64,000 nt of DNA, taken from positions 124,001-188,000 of the forward strand of contig NZ_JACB01000015.1 of assembly GCF_000520975.1 (NCBI RefSeq). The letters are read 5' to 3'. Below the pieces are notes generated by a model. That model ran no database searches. It had not been told where the DNA came from and worked only from the letters and a program-made list of their open reading frames with translations. Below, piece by piece: positions 37,200 through 46,692 of the stretch. The stretch is from Aquimarina megaterium XH134. GTDB taxonomy: Bacteria; Bacteroidota; Bacteroidia; Flavobacteriales; Flavobacteriaceae. Positions within the stretch are counted from its first letter, which is position 1. The number at the start of each line of letters is the position of its first letter. The position numbers were made by a program, and so were the translations under genes.

Positions 37200-37805
37200 A
37201 TGAAGATTAGTAGCGCTGAATTTGTAATGAGTAATAGCGATGTTGCCAAATGTCCTAAAGATAAACTCCCTGAATACGCATTCATAGGTAGATCTAATGT
37301 TGGCAAGTCCTCATTAATCAACATGCTTACTACTCGCAAAAGTCTTGCTAAAACATCTGGAAGACCGGGAAAAACGCAGTTGATTAATCATTTTATTATC
37401 AATAAGACTTGGTTTTTGGTTGATTTACCAGGATATGGATATGCAAGAGTATCTAAGTCTTCAAAAAAAGTATTTCAGAAATTTATTACTGCGTACTTCT
37501 CTAAACGCATACAATTGGTTAGCGCTTTTGTTTTAGTAGATTGCCGTCATGAACCACAAAAAATAGACCTTGAGTTTATGCAATGGTTGGGCGAAAACCA
37601 AATACCATTTTCTATTATTTTTACAAAAGCCGATAAGCTTTCAAAAAATAAGTTGCCCGCTCAAATAAATGCTTACACTGAAGAAATGCTCAAATATTGG
37701 GAAGAAATGCCTAATTATTTTATCACCTCATCTTCTTCTGGGCTAGGCAAAGAAGATGTTCTTAACTACATAGCAGAAATTAATTCGCAGCTTAAAAAAT
37801 CTTAG
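37200..37805 (+). CDS. engB: Ribosome biogenesis GTPase EngB/YsxC
   Basis: 201 residues. G1 is GRSNVGKSSLIN, G2 lies around GRPGKTQLINHF, G3 is DLPGYGYA, G4 is FTKADKLS and G5 lies near TSSSSGLG. The length and the GRPGKT and PGYGYARVS phrases are typical of EngB, which assists late steps of 50S assembly. It lies behind the hydrolase gene. The convergent gene at 37802 overlaps its end by 4 bases. Confidence 0.97.
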   Translation: MKISSAEFVMSNSDVAKCPKDKLPEYAFIGRSNVGKSSLINMLTTRKSLAKTSGRPGKTQLINHFIINKTWFLVDLPGYGYARVSKSSKKVFQKFITAYFSKRIQLVSAFVLVDCRHEPQKIDLEFMQWLGENQIPFSIIFTKADKLSKNKLPAQINAYTEEMLKYWEEMPNYFITSSSSGLGKEDVLNYIAEINSQLKKS

Positions 37806-38167
37806 CTCATTTTCTTTTTCAGAAATTCTATCAATTCTTCTACAGAGTTTAAAGATGATATCTCTTTTGAATCAAATAGTACATCGATCTTTTCTCCTTG
37901 CTTTTGAAAAATAACAGGAAAACCAAAATTCTTATCTTCTAGATAGGAATACATTCTCAAAAACTCATCTTTATACATAAAAACAAATTTATAATTTGAA
38001 TTTTCTCTAAAACTCTTCCATACCTTTTTTTCAGAAAAATTACCATGAGTAAGACTACAAAGGTCACATGAATATGTAGTCGGACTTATAATTTTATGAA
38101 GGTTATCAAAATATTTATTCCAAATATCTGATTTTGCATTATATACAAAATACAAGTTTTTTTTCAA
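37802..38167 (-). CDS. Conserved-looking hypothetical protein with a CxxC motif
   Basis: 121 residues. It begins MKKNLYFVYNAKSDIWNKYFD and has SCDLCSLTHG at about 33-42, then a thioredoxin-fold-like run of short strands (FVFMYKDEFLRM, GFPVIFQKQG). The pattern of CxxC and a later cis-Pro-like FGFPVIF could suit a small redox or metal-binding protein. This is a guess; no family is recognised. Its end overlaps that of engB by 4 bases, tail to tail. Confidence 0.75.
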   Translation of the reverse strand: MKKNLYFVYNAKSDIWNKYFDNLHKIISPTTYSCDLCSLTHGNFSEKKVWKSFRENSNYKFVFMYKDEFLRMYSYLEDKNFGFPVIFQKQGEKIDVLFDSKEISSLNSVEELIEFLKKKMS

Positions 38168-38226
38168 TGTTTAGATTTTGACATTTAGTCAACATATTTG
38201 ACAAAACATTTCAAAAAAGTACAGTA

Positions 38227-38565
38227 CTATTTTTGCTTAAGATCTAGTTTTTCGGCAAAATAATCGCAAAAATCCTTCATGGTTGCCGACATTTTTTCAT
38301 CTTGTGTAGCTCGATAAAAAGTATCACTCATAGCAACTAATGTTTGATGAAAAAAGATCTTCATTTCATCTACAGGCATATCTTTGGTCCATAAATCAAT
38401 ACGAAGGCTTTCCTTATTTTTACTATTCCATACAGACAGAAGCATTGCTTTGGTTTCTTCGTTCTCTACTCCACCATCTTTTGCCGTCCATTTTAATTTT
38501 TCTGGAATCCTGTTTTCATCTAGCTCTATATCTATTTTTATTTCTGACTTATAATTATTTGCCAT
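38227..38565 (-). CDS. gldC: Gliding motility protein GldC
   Basis: 112 residues, with the GldC phrases LKWTAKDGGVENEETKAM and SLRIDLWTKDMPVDEMK. It is soluble and lacks a signal peptide. It overlaps the gldB stop by one base, the standard gldB-gldC pair of flavobacteria. GldC supports gliding and T9SS function, though its biochemical role is unclear. Confidence 0.95.
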   Translation of the reverse strand: MANNYKSEIKIDIELDENRIPEKLKWTAKDGGVENEETKAMLLSVWNSKNKESLRIDLWTKDMPVDEMKIFFHQTLVAMSDTFYRATQDEKMSATMKDFCDYFAEKLDLKQK

Positions 38566-39584
38566 TATCTTTCGGGTTTATATTTTGATCTGTTAAAAAT
38601 CGTTTCGGCATCTGCCACTATTAATTGCCGCAAAGATACATTGTTATTTTTCATATACGAAGCTACAATTCTCCATCCTATAAATTGTCCTATTCTATCT
38701 GGTGCTTCTTTATCAATTTCTTCTAAATAAAATTTTGAAAAAGGTCCGGGATACAAAAATCTAGGCATGAGAGTGCTGTCCGTACTGTATAATAATTGGC
38801 GATCTACGAAATACCTCCATATTTCCTCTTCATTGGCTTTTGCCCACGCATACTGCTCCTCTGTATACCCTATTTTTCTGGCATCGCTAAAATCTGGTAA
38901 GAGTAAATTTTTAAGATATAGCTCTTTTCCAAAAGAAACAAGATTACCTAAAAACGTTCTATCTCTAATAGGCCCTATCTGGTTTTTAGCATACATAGAC
39001 GCTACCTCTGGCACTATATATTGTCTGTCAAAATGCTGTCTTAAGTATTTTTGTATCCCTTCATAAAAATGATGGTCCTTACCTAAATATGTATCCAAGG
39101 AAATAATAAGCAACCCTTTTGAAAGCACCACTTTATTATGATAATCTACATCATTAGTAATTGTAACCACTCTAGGTTCTTTAATTTCTGGGAAATAATA
39201 TTTAATATGCTGAAAAAGTGAATGCAGTTCATTTTCCTCAGAAGAAAAATCGGGAAAAGCTTTTTCTACTTCTTTGTTTACTTCTAGTTGTATTGTATCT
39301 CGAGACCTTTTGATCCATACACTATCTGCATATTTTTCTGAAAATAAGAAAGGGTATTCTTTTTTTAGATTGGGTAAGTTTTCCTGAGTCATTTCTGCAA
39401 ATAATCGATCAAAACGTTCAATTTTAATATCTACAGGGATTTCAGCAATCTCTTTATCTACTTTATTTTTGCTAGAGCAAGAAAATAATATGCAAAAAAC
39501 AATGGCTAATTTTAAATACTTAATACTATTCATTCCTAAATTATAATATCTCTCTAAATAATTTCTACTATTCCAGAACGCCAT
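38565..39584 (-). CDS. gldB: Gliding motility lipoprotein GldB
   Basis: The open frame gives 339 residues, but the second Met (residue 18, base 39533) is the better start. It begins a lipoprotein signal, MNSIKYLKLAIVFCILFSC, with the lipobox Cys. The first 17 residues are not signal-like. A mature GldB-type domain follows with IERFDRLFAEMTQENLP and IGQFIGWRIVASYMK. GldB is needed for gliding and for a working T9SS. The promoter at 39609-39640 would serve either start. Confidence 0.95.
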   Translation of the reverse strand: MAFWNSRNYLERYYNLGMNSIKYLKLAIVFCILFSCSSKNKVDKEIAEIPVDIKIERFDRLFAEMTQENLPNLKKEYPFLFSEKYADSVWIKRSRDTIQLEVNKEVEKAFPDFSSEENELHSLFQHIKYYFPEIKEPRVVTITNDVDYHNKVVLSKGLLIISLDTYLGKDHHFYEGIQKYLRQHFDRQYIVPEVASMYAKNQIGPIRDRTFLGNLVSFGKELYLKNLLLPDFSDARKIGYTEEQYAWAKANEEEIWRYFVDRQLLYSTDSTLMPRFLYPGPFSKFYLEEIDKEAPDRIGQFIGWRIVASYMKNNNVSLRQLIVADAETIFNRSKYKPER

Positions 39585-39608
39585 CTTTTTTTATTAATTT
39601 TATATTCG

Positions 39609-39640
39609 CAAAGGTAAGATATCAAATTGCCACAGACAAA
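39609..39640 (-). promoter_or_regulatory. gldB promoter
   Basis: The minus strand reads TTTG (39640-39637), 20 bases, then TACCTTTG (39616-39609). This is an excellent match to TTTG-N19/20-TAnnTTTG. Confidence 0.75.
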
Positions 39641-39714
39641 GATCGAAATACGAAGTATAAAATTGAAATACTCATCGTATTCGGATTTAAATTAACACTA
39701 ACAAATAACGAAGA

Positions 39715-40503
39715 ATGCAAACAGAAAAAGTAATTGATCATATCGTAAACTGGTTAAAAGAATACGCTACTAATGCAAACATAGAAGGTTTTGTTATTGG
39801 TGTAAGCGGGGGGATTGATAGTGCTGTTACTTCTTCTTTATGTGCAAAAACAGGATTAAAAACGCTTTGTGTAGAAATGCCTATTCACCAAGCCCAGAGT
39901 CAGGTAACAAGAGCCCAGGAGCATATTGCCCAATTAAAAGAGAGATTTCCTAATGTTTCTGATATGAGAGTTGATCTAACTCCCGTTTTTGAAGAATTTA
40001 AATCTGTTGTTCCGAAGACAGCGCCAAGTGCACAACTTGATCTGTCATTAGCAAATACCAGAGCTCGATTAAGAATGTCTACATTATATTATTTTGCTGG
40101 TTTATATAAATATCTAGTTGCGGGAACAGGTAATAAGGTTGAAGATTTTGGAGTTGGCTTTTACACCAAATATGGAGATGGTGGCGTAGATTTAAGCCCA
40201 ATTGCAAATTTGCTAAAAAGTGAAGTATATGCTATAGGAGAAGCTTTAAAGGTACCAAATTCGATACAAGTTGCTCCTCCAACTGATGGATTATTTGGAG
40301 ATAGTAGAAGTGACGAAGATCAAATTGGTGCAAGTTATGATGAATTAGAATGGGCTATGAAAATGAAAGATGAAGGTAAAAAAATTGATGATTTTAAAGG
40401 ACGAGAACAAGAGGTTTTTAAAATTTTTATCCGTCTAAATACCGTAAACCAACACAAAATGACCCCTATTCCGGTGTGTAAAATACCCGTTAGTCTATTA
40501 TAA
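39715..40503 (+). CDS. nadE: NH3-dependent NAD+ synthetase NadE
   Basis: 262 residues with the PP-loop SGGIDSAVTSSLCAK and GTGNKVEDFGVGFYTKYGDG. It lacks the N-terminal glutaminase domain of longer NadE enzymes, so it uses ammonia directly. It converts deamido-NAD to NAD. It is divergent from gldB and followed by a response-regulator gene on the same strand. Confidence 0.96.
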   Translation: MQTEKVIDHIVNWLKEYATNANIEGFVIGVSGGIDSAVTSSLCAKTGLKTLCVEMPIHQAQSQVTRAQEHIAQLKERFPNVSDMRVDLTPVFEEFKSVVPKTAPSAQLDLSLANTRARLRMSTLYYFAGLYKYLVAGTGNKVEDFGVGFYTKYGDGGVDLSPIANLLKSEVYAIGEALKVPNSIQVAPPTDGLFGDSRSDEDQIGASYDELEWAMKMKDEGKKIDDFKGREQEVFKIFIRLNTVNQHKMTPIPVCKIPVSLL

Positions 40504-40557
40504 TCAACATTTTGTCGATAAATACATAAAAAAAAGTTTACGAGGACTAGTTCTTAG

Positions 40558-40565
40558 TAATTTTG
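40558..40565 (+). promoter_or_regulatory. -7 element before the response-regulator gene
   Basis: TAATTTTG fits TAnnTTTG, 79 bases before the ATG at 40645. The -33 element is not clear. Confidence 0.4.
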
Positions 40566-40644
40566 CACAAAGATTTAAAAATTACCCCTAGCCTAAGATG
40601 TTACACTCTTAAAATTAAACTAACATTAACAATCGTAAACAAGA

Positions 40645-41277
40645 ATGACAACCGTATTAATCGCAGATCATCATCCAATTACAAGGAAGGGGATCGTTTC
40701 CTTATTTCGCAACTCAGAAGATTATGAGATCATTGGCAAAGTAAGTAACGGAAACGAGATGTATGATGTTTTGAAAGCTAATACTCCAGATGTACTCATT
40801 ATGGAGTTAGATTTACCTCAGATCAATGGAATTATGGCATTGAGAACTATTAAAAAAGAATTTCCCAGAATCAAAGTAATTATTTTTAGTTCTCATCCCG
40901 AAGAAATGTATGCTTTAAGTGCTATTAAAGCAGGAGCTTCGGCATACTTATCCAAAACAGTCCCAACAAAAACACTTAAAAAAGCAATCGAACGCGTTGC
41001 AAGGGGTGGTATATATTTAAATGATAACCTTACACAACAATTAGCAAACGGAAATGCTAATGAAAATAATATGGTTGTAAAATATAAAAAACTATCCTCC
41101 AGAGAAATAGAAGTACTCAATCTGTTATCTTCTGGAAAACGCAATAAAGATATAGCTTCTACATTATCTATTAATGAAAAAACGGTAAGCACATATAAGA
41201 CGCGACTGCTAAAAAAATTAAAAGTGGATAATCTCGCAGATTTAATTCATCAATCAAGATTATTGCATATAAGTTAA
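40645..41277 (+). CDS. NarL/LuxR-type regulator with a degenerate receiver domain
   Basis: 210 residues: receiver at about 1-120 and LuxR-type HTH at about 145-208 (LSSREIEVLNLLSSGKRNKDIA). The receiver lacks the phospho-acceptor. Where NarL has D59 in LLDLNMP, this protein has E54 in IMELDLP. One of the acidic pair is His (ADHHP, H9). The switch Lys (K104 in LSK) remains. A Glu at this place may mimic the phosphorylated state. No partner kinase lies nearby. It therefore probably acts without phosphotransfer, controlled by level or partners. Its end overlaps the dnaG stop by 4 bases, tail to tail. Confidence 0.92.
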   Translation: MTTVLIADHHPITRKGIVSLFRNSEDYEIIGKVSNGNEMYDVLKANTPDVLIMELDLPQINGIMALRTIKKEFPRIKVIIFSSHPEEMYALSAIKAGASAYLSKTVPTKTLKKAIERVARGGIYLNDNLTQQLANGNANENNMVVKYKKLSSREIEVLNLLSSGKRNKDIASTLSINEKTVSTYKTRLLKKLKVDNLADLIHQSRLLHIS

Positions 41278-43235
41278 ATCACTCGATTTAGTTTTCTATA
41301 CAATAATTTCTTGAGAGTTTGGTAATCTCGAATATCTTCTAGAATATTCATATTACTTTCAAGATTCTGAGCTTTCACTTCTTGTGAAAGCTCTTTTATC
41401 TTTTGATCGATCAAAAAACCTCTTAAACTTAGAATAATATTATTCACATATTCTGCTACAGAGTCTGTTTTTTGTTTTACATGAATTTCCATATCTACCC
41501 ATCTGTGAAGCTCATAACGTTCTTCTCTCATCATGATTTCTGTAATCTCTGAAGCTATTTCTGGTGGGATTTTATTTATAAAACTATCTATTTTAAACTC
41601 ATCAACCTGATTTAACTCTTCAATCAAAATTGTATATATATCTTTAAAAACCTGATCTGTAAATTCGATTTCATCATCTTGCAGATCCAAATATATTTTT
41701 TCAAAAACTTTTATTTTATGTATTTCTGGCTCTAAAATAAGTTCTCCATCTTCACTTTCTTTCATTATCAAATCTTCAAACTCTTCTTCCTGAACACCAT
41801 ATATCAATAAAGCTTTTATTATATGGCGCTCTAATACATATTGTCTATTTACTTTAGGTTGTTTATGAGCTTCAGTTTTTACAACTTCTAGTGATTTTTG
41901 ATGCTGTTTTTGCTGTTTACGATCTTCTTTTACATCAACATTACGAATTTGTGCTAAAGTATCAAACAATACATCTTCAGAAACGTCCATTATTCGAGAG
42001 CATTCTTTTACATAAATCTCTCGTTTGATCACATCTGGGATTTTAGAAATACTAGTTACCATATCTCTAACCAATTCTGCTCTTTTGATTGGATCATTCT
42101 TAGATTCTTGCTGCAATAGTGATGCTTTAAAGCTAATAAAATCCTGAACATTCTCTTCGAGATATGAGCTTAGTTCTTCTAGCGTATTTTGTTTAGCAAA
42201 ACTATCTGGATCTTCTCCATCGGGAAAACTACAGACTTTTACATTCATTCCCTGTTCAAGAATCAAATCAATCCCTCTTAAAGATGCTCGCATCCCGGCA
42301 GCATCACTATCAAACAATACTGTGATATTCTTAGTTAGTCTACTAATTAAGCGAATTTGATCTGATGTTAATGCTGTACCCGATGAAGAAACTACATTGG
42401 TAACTCCTGTTTGATTAAATTGAATAACATCTGTGTATCCTTCTACAAGGTAGCAGTTATCTTCTTTGGCAATAGCTTGTTTTGCATGATAAATACCATA
42501 AAGCACTTTACTCTTATGGTAGATATCACTTTCTGGAGAGTTAAGGTATTTTGCTGCTTTTTTCTCATTGGTTAAAATTCTCCCTCCAAAGCCCAAAACA
42601 CGGCCAGACATCGATTGAATAGGAAACATTACTCTACCCTTGAAACGGTCAAATTGTTTTTCTTCCTTTACTATAGTAAGACCTGTTTTCTCTAAATAGT
42701 CTAATTGATATCCTTTTTTAATAGCCTCAGCAGTAAATGCATCCCAAACATCAGGAGAATATCCTAGTCCAAACTTTTTTATAGTTTCTTCGGTAAATCC
42801 ACGTTCTTTAAAATAGGTTAACCCAATGGCTTTACCCTGTTCTGTTTTAAGTAAAGAATTCTGAAAAAAAGTATTAGCAAACTCGCTAACCAAATACATA
42901 CTCTCTCTTTCATTTGCTTGTTCTTTTTGCTCATCTGTTTGCTCGGTTTCCTGAAATTCTATATTATATTTCTTAGCCAAATATTTTATGGCTTCAGGAT
43001 ATGTAAAATGCTCATGTTCCATCAAAAAAGCAACTACATTACCTCCTTTTCCGCTAGAAAAATCTTTCCATATCTGCTTTACAGGAGATACCATAAAAGA
43101 AGGTGTTCTTTCATCACTAAAAGGACTTAATCCTTTAAAATTACTCCCTGCCTTTTTTAATAGCACAAAGTCACCTATTACTTCTTCTAACCGAGCAGTT
43201 TCGAATACAGCATCTATAGTGGACTTATGGATCAT
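41274..43235 (-). CDS. dnaG: DNA primase DnaG (zinc ligands lost)
   Basis: 653 residues. The N-terminal zinc-finger region is recognisable (FKGLSPFSDERTPSFMVSP ... SSGKGGNVVAFLM). The four canonical ligands Cys-His-Cys-Cys are replaced by S37, S40, D58 and S61, so it should bind no zinc there. The catalytic core is intact: the TOPRIM region has LVEGYTDVIQF, LFDSDAAG and DGEDPDSF. A C-terminal helicase-binding domain follows. It makes RNA primers at the replication fork. As I recall, zinc-less DnaG is usual in flavobacteria. Confidence 0.96.
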   Translation of the reverse strand: MIHKSTIDAVFETARLEEVIGDFVLLKKAGSNFKGLSPFSDERTPSFMVSPVKQIWKDFSSGKGGNVVAFLMEHEHFTYPEAIKYLAKKYNIEFQETEQTDEQKEQANERESMYLVSEFANTFFQNSLLKTEQGKAIGLTYFKERGFTEETIKKFGLGYSPDVWDAFTAEAIKKGYQLDYLEKTGLTIVKEEKQFDRFKGRVMFPIQSMSGRVLGFGGRILTNEKKAAKYLNSPESDIYHKSKVLYGIYHAKQAIAKEDNCYLVEGYTDVIQFNQTGVTNVVSSSGTALTSDQIRLISRLTKNITVLFDSDAAGMRASLRGIDLILEQGMNVKVCSFPDGEDPDSFAKQNTLEELSSYLEENVQDFISFKASLLQQESKNDPIKRAELVRDMVTSISKIPDVIKREIYVKECSRIMDVSEDVLFDTLAQIRNVDVKEDRKQQKQHQKSLEVVKTEAHKQPKVNRQYVLERHIIKALLIYGVQEEEFEDLIMKESEDGELILEPEIHKIKVFEKIYLDLQDDEIEFTDQVFKDIYTILIEELNQVDEFKIDSFINKIPPEIASEITEIMMREERYELHRWVDMEIHVKQKTDSVAEYVNNIILSLRGFLIDQKIKELSQEVKAQNLESNMNILEDIRDYQTLKKLLYRKLNRVI

Positions 43236-43380
43236 TATCTAGTATTATATAATTAATATGGAGTAGTAAGTATTCTATTGCTATCTTACTTCAAAAGTTT
43301 GTTTTTATCTACATAAACAAGCTCAACGCAAAAATAATATAATTCCTGAGACACTGTCCTCTTCTTGATTTAATAAAAAA

Positions 43381-43410
43381 AAGAGGCTGTCTAAAAAAGA
43401 CAGCCTCTTA
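43381..43410 (-). terminator. Terminator of the secreted-protein gene
   Basis: AAGAGGCTGTCT and AGACAGCCTCTT form a 12-bp stem with a short A-loop. It is followed on the minus strand by TTTTTTTTATT, 27 bases after the stop at 43438. Confidence 0.85.
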
Positions 43411-43437
43411 ATAATTAGTTTTTTATTTCTTCAGAAA

Positions 43438-46400
43438 TTATTTTGCTACAATAAAACTTCTTGTAACAATAGTTTCTTTAGCAGTAATTCTTGCAAAATA
43501 AGTTCCTGCAGTAAGGTTACTTACATCGATTTGCTTAATTCCTTGGTCATCAATGCTACGAACTTTTTGACCAAACATAGAGAAAATCTCTAGTTTCTGG
43601 ATTGGTGTCTTACCAACTGATATATTTAAAATACCTTTAGTTGGGTTTGGATACAACATAAATCGCTTGTCATTTGAGTTGAAATCTGTTAATTCATAAG
43701 TATCTAACCTTACACTTGATCCTTGAGCACAGAATTCTGTAGCATCAGAATTTGTAAACTCTCCTCCTGATGCAATTGTACCTGCACTACTTGATAGTGT
43801 ATAAGAACCATTACCATAAGAACAGCAAATTCCGTCTCCAAAAGAATCAGAAATTGTAAATGTATAACTTCCTGAAGCTAGTGCATTAATAGTTTCTGTA
43901 ACCGTAGACCCATCTGGATTTGCTGTAGAATAGCTTTTTGATGCCACTGTTGTACCTCCTGCATCGGTTAATGTCCAGGAAGTTTCTTCTGGGTAGTTAT
44001 CAAAAGTTATGCTTAAAGTTAAATCACCAGTAGCACAATTTCCTGTAGTATCAGAAGTAAGTGATATTTTATCTATTGCTGCATCTGCTTGCCAGGTATT
44101 CCCTGTTACACGATTAAATCGTAACTGTAGTCCAACCCCTAGATATGCTGCTAGATCTATTGTAGCCGTTTGCCATGAGTTCCCCTGGTTTCCGCTTTTG
44201 CTCCAAATACTTGTCCAGGTAGCCCCATCATCATTACTTGCTTCAACGTCTAGCGATCCAAAATCGGTACCACCATACATATGATAACTAAATGAAAACA
44301 CAGCTGCTGTAGCACCACTAAGGTCAACACATGGAGAATTAAGAATTGCTCTTTTATTTGGGTACCCTGTACCATTTCCAGAGGCTTCAACATAGATATA
44401 CGTTGATCCATCATCTGCGCTTGAAGGCCCTGTATTATTAGAAGGTGTACCACCAGAATCTCTTGTCCAGTCCAGATCATCTCCTGATGCTTGTGTCCAT
44501 CCTCCAAAATCACTTTCAAAACTTTCACTATATGGAACGGCAACTCCATTTAAACATCCTGTTGCAGCTGGAGTAGTTACACTTATTGGCGTACTGGTAG
44601 CTGATTCATTTCCTGCAGCATCTTTAGCTAACACCTTAAACTCATATGTAGTTTCAGGAGAAAGTCCTGCTACTACAGTAGTTGTAGTCGTTACAGTAGC
44701 AACTACTGCTCCATCTTGTAATACATCATATCCTGCAACACCTACATTATCGGTAGATGCATCCCAACTTAAGGTCGTCTGACCTGCTGAAGTGTTAGAT
44801 GCGGTTAAATTTGCAGGAACAGTTGGTGCCTGAGTATCTGGTGCAACTGTAGTAACGGTAAGTGTTGCGCTTGCAGCAGATTCATTTCCTGCGGCATCTT
44901 TTGCTTTTACAGAGAAATCATAAGATGTACTTGCTGTTAATCCAGTAATATCTGCCGTAGTTGTAGCTACAGTTGCTACTACTGTACCATCTTGATATAC
45001 GTCATATGCAGTAACCCCTACATTATCAGTAGATGCGTCCCAGCTTAGTGAAGTAGAAACATCAGTAGTATTAGATGCAGTTAAATTTGCAGGAACTGTA
45101 GGAGCTTCTGTATCCGGAGTATCGGGCTGCAATTTATAAGCCACTACATGATTTTTCCTAAATCCTGCATCAAAATATTCTGCAATATGCCAGAAAGTTG
45201 CATCATCAGATGGATCTACAGTCATTTGCGCATAATCTCCATATCTTGTCGAAGGATTAGATTGAGTTCCATTTACAGCAACCTGTTCTGTCAACGTCAT
45301 TGTTCCAGAAGGATCACTTGCTAATCTTCCTGTATATCTAATAGAAGGAACGATTGAGTTACTAACCACAGTATATCCAAGACCTATATTACCTTGTCCG
45401 TCCATCGCAATAGCACCACAAAATGCGCTATGTCCATCAGGCTGTGTGTATGTACCTTCCTGATGAATTGTCCAAGGCTGACCATCACCTGTCTGTCTAA
45501 GTTCGTACCAGCGAATACCAGCTAAGTCATCATTCCCATTTAAATCTACCACAAAATTTAAAACAACAGAATTATGAGTTGCAAAACGTCTATAATTCGT
45601 CATATACATCATTGTCGCCTGTAATGCATCTATATCACCTCCACTAGGCTGAGGTAAATTAGAAAATGATCCTCCATCAAATACACTATCAAATGGTGAG
45701 GTAGTTACCTCTACTGGTTGAGAAATGGTTGAACTAGACGGGTTAGACCAGTTAACATCTGTTGTCCAAATTTTTAAATGATCTGATGATACTCCAGACC
45801 AGGAATCATCCTGTAGATAAATAAAAGAATTTCCTGTTCCAACTGGTGGCAATGTAGGACCAGTAGCATTAAATCCTGCTGGACTATAAAAACCGCTTGA
45901 AATAGCTCCCGGAAGTGTAAAACCTACAAATCCTGCACTAGCATCTCCTGCAAGCATTTTATCTCTTTCAGCAACATAAACAGTCTCCAAAGTTCCAATT
46001 GCTCCGTTTGGAGCTTTATTAGAAGTTATGTAATACCCATCGCTCCAAATCGATAATTTTTCATAATCAGGAAACTCTCCCGTGTTGAACCTATACGTAT
46101 ACCAGCCATCATTAACAGGATCTGGACCTTTCCCTATCGCAATAAGAATACCATTAGGAGAATTACTAAATTGCATAATAATAAAGCGTTCTGCATAATT
46201 GTCATAAACTACGATCGGATCTCCTAAATCCTCTCCAGGGAATATCGTAGCCAAAGAAGCCTCTGCTAATAATACACTCCCGTTTCGATCTCTAATACCA
46301 AAACCTGAATTAAAAGCATACACATAGTGATTAGGCCCAATTGCACCAGTTGGGTCTGTAGGCGTACTATTACCTTGATGAGCAACAAAATTCGCAACTT

Positions 46401-46692
46401 CGGTAGAAATAGCAGCTTTCATTGATTTTTGCTGATACTTCATTAAAGGATCAGACTCACCAACTTTTGGAAGCCCTTTACCAGGTACGTAATTGTTTTT
46501 TCCCCGTTGTTTTTCTCTCCCATGCTTTATTATTCCTTTAGCAGAAATAATATTCTTCATACTGGAGAGTGCGGGAATTTCCTTCATGTAAACTGCCTGA
46601 CTTGTTAAACTTGCTTTGACAGCTCCTTTTTGAGCTAGCAGCCCGAAGCTGCAGAACATGAATAATGTTAAATAAAAAAATTTAGTTTTCAT
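43438..46692 (-). CDS. T9SS-secreted multidomain protein with FN3 and MAM-like domains
   Basis: 1084 residues. Sec signal peptide at 1-20 (FYLTLFMFCSFGLLAQ). A large N-terminal domain of about 500 residues has a propeller-like look (DPTGAIGPNHYVYAFNSGFG, GNIGLGYTVVSNS). Two fibronectin type III domains follow at about 525-615 and 616-710, near-duplicates of each other (AYDVYQDGTVVATV / GYDVLQDGAVVATV). A MAM-like jelly roll spans about 712-885 (PYSESFESDFGGWTQ) and a second beta domain about 890-985 (FTISDSFGDGICCSYGNG). Last comes a type A T9SS sorting signal at about 1012-1084 (MLYPNPTKGILNIS ... SNLTAGTYFARI). It would be exported by the T9SS and released or surface-anchored. Its enzymatic role, if any, is unclear. 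Confidence 0.92.
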   Translation of the reverse strand: MKTKFFYLTLFMFCSFGLLAQKGAVKASLTSQAVYMKEIPALSSMKNIISAKGIIKHGREKQRGKNNYVPGKGLPKVGESDPLMKYQQKSMKAAISTEVANFVAHQGNSTPTDPTGAIGPNHYVYAFNSGFGIRDRNGSVLLAEASLATIFPGEDLGDPIVVYDNYAERFIIMQFSNSPNGILIAIGKGPDPVNDGWYTYRFNTGEFPDYEKLSIWSDGYYITSNKAPNGAIGTLETVYVAERDKMLAGDASAGFVGFTLPGAISSGFYSPAGFNATGPTLPPVGTGNSFIYLQDDSWSGVSSDHLKIWTTDVNWSNPSSSTISQPVEVTTSPFDSVFDGGSFSNLPQPSGGDIDALQATMMYMTNYRRFATHNSVVLNFVVDLNGNDDLAGIRWYELRQTGDGQPWTIHQEGTYTQPDGHSAFCGAIAMDGQGNIGLGYTVVSNSIVPSIRYTGRLASDPSGTMTLTEQVAVNGTQSNPSTRYGDYAQMTVDPSDDATFWHIAEYFDAGFRKNHVVAYKLQPDTPDTEAPTVPANLTASNTTDVSTSLSWDASTDNVGVTAYDVYQDGTVVATVATTTADITGLTASTSYDFSVKAKDAAGNESAASATLTVTTVAPDTQAPTVPANLTASNTSAGQTTLSWDASTDNVGVAGYDVLQDGAVVATVTTTTTVVAGLSPETTYEFKVLAKDAAGNESATSTPISVTTPAATGCLNGVAVPYSESFESDFGGWTQASGDDLDWTRDSGGTPSNNTGPSSADDGSTYIYVEASGNGTGYPNKRAILNSPCVDLSGATAAVFSFSYHMYGGTDFGSLDVEASNDDGATWTSIWSKSGNQGNSWQTATIDLAAYLGVGLQLRFNRVTGNTWQADAAIDKISLTSDTTGNCATGDLTLSITFDNYPEETSWTLTDAGGTTVASKSYSTANPDGSTVTETINALASGSYTFTISDSFGDGICCSYGNGSYTLSSSAGTIASGGEFTNSDATEFCAQGSSVRLDTYELTDFNSNDKRFMLYPNPTKGILNISVGKTPIQKLEIFSMFGQKVRSIDDQGIKQIDVSNLTAGTYFARITAKETIVTRSFIVAK

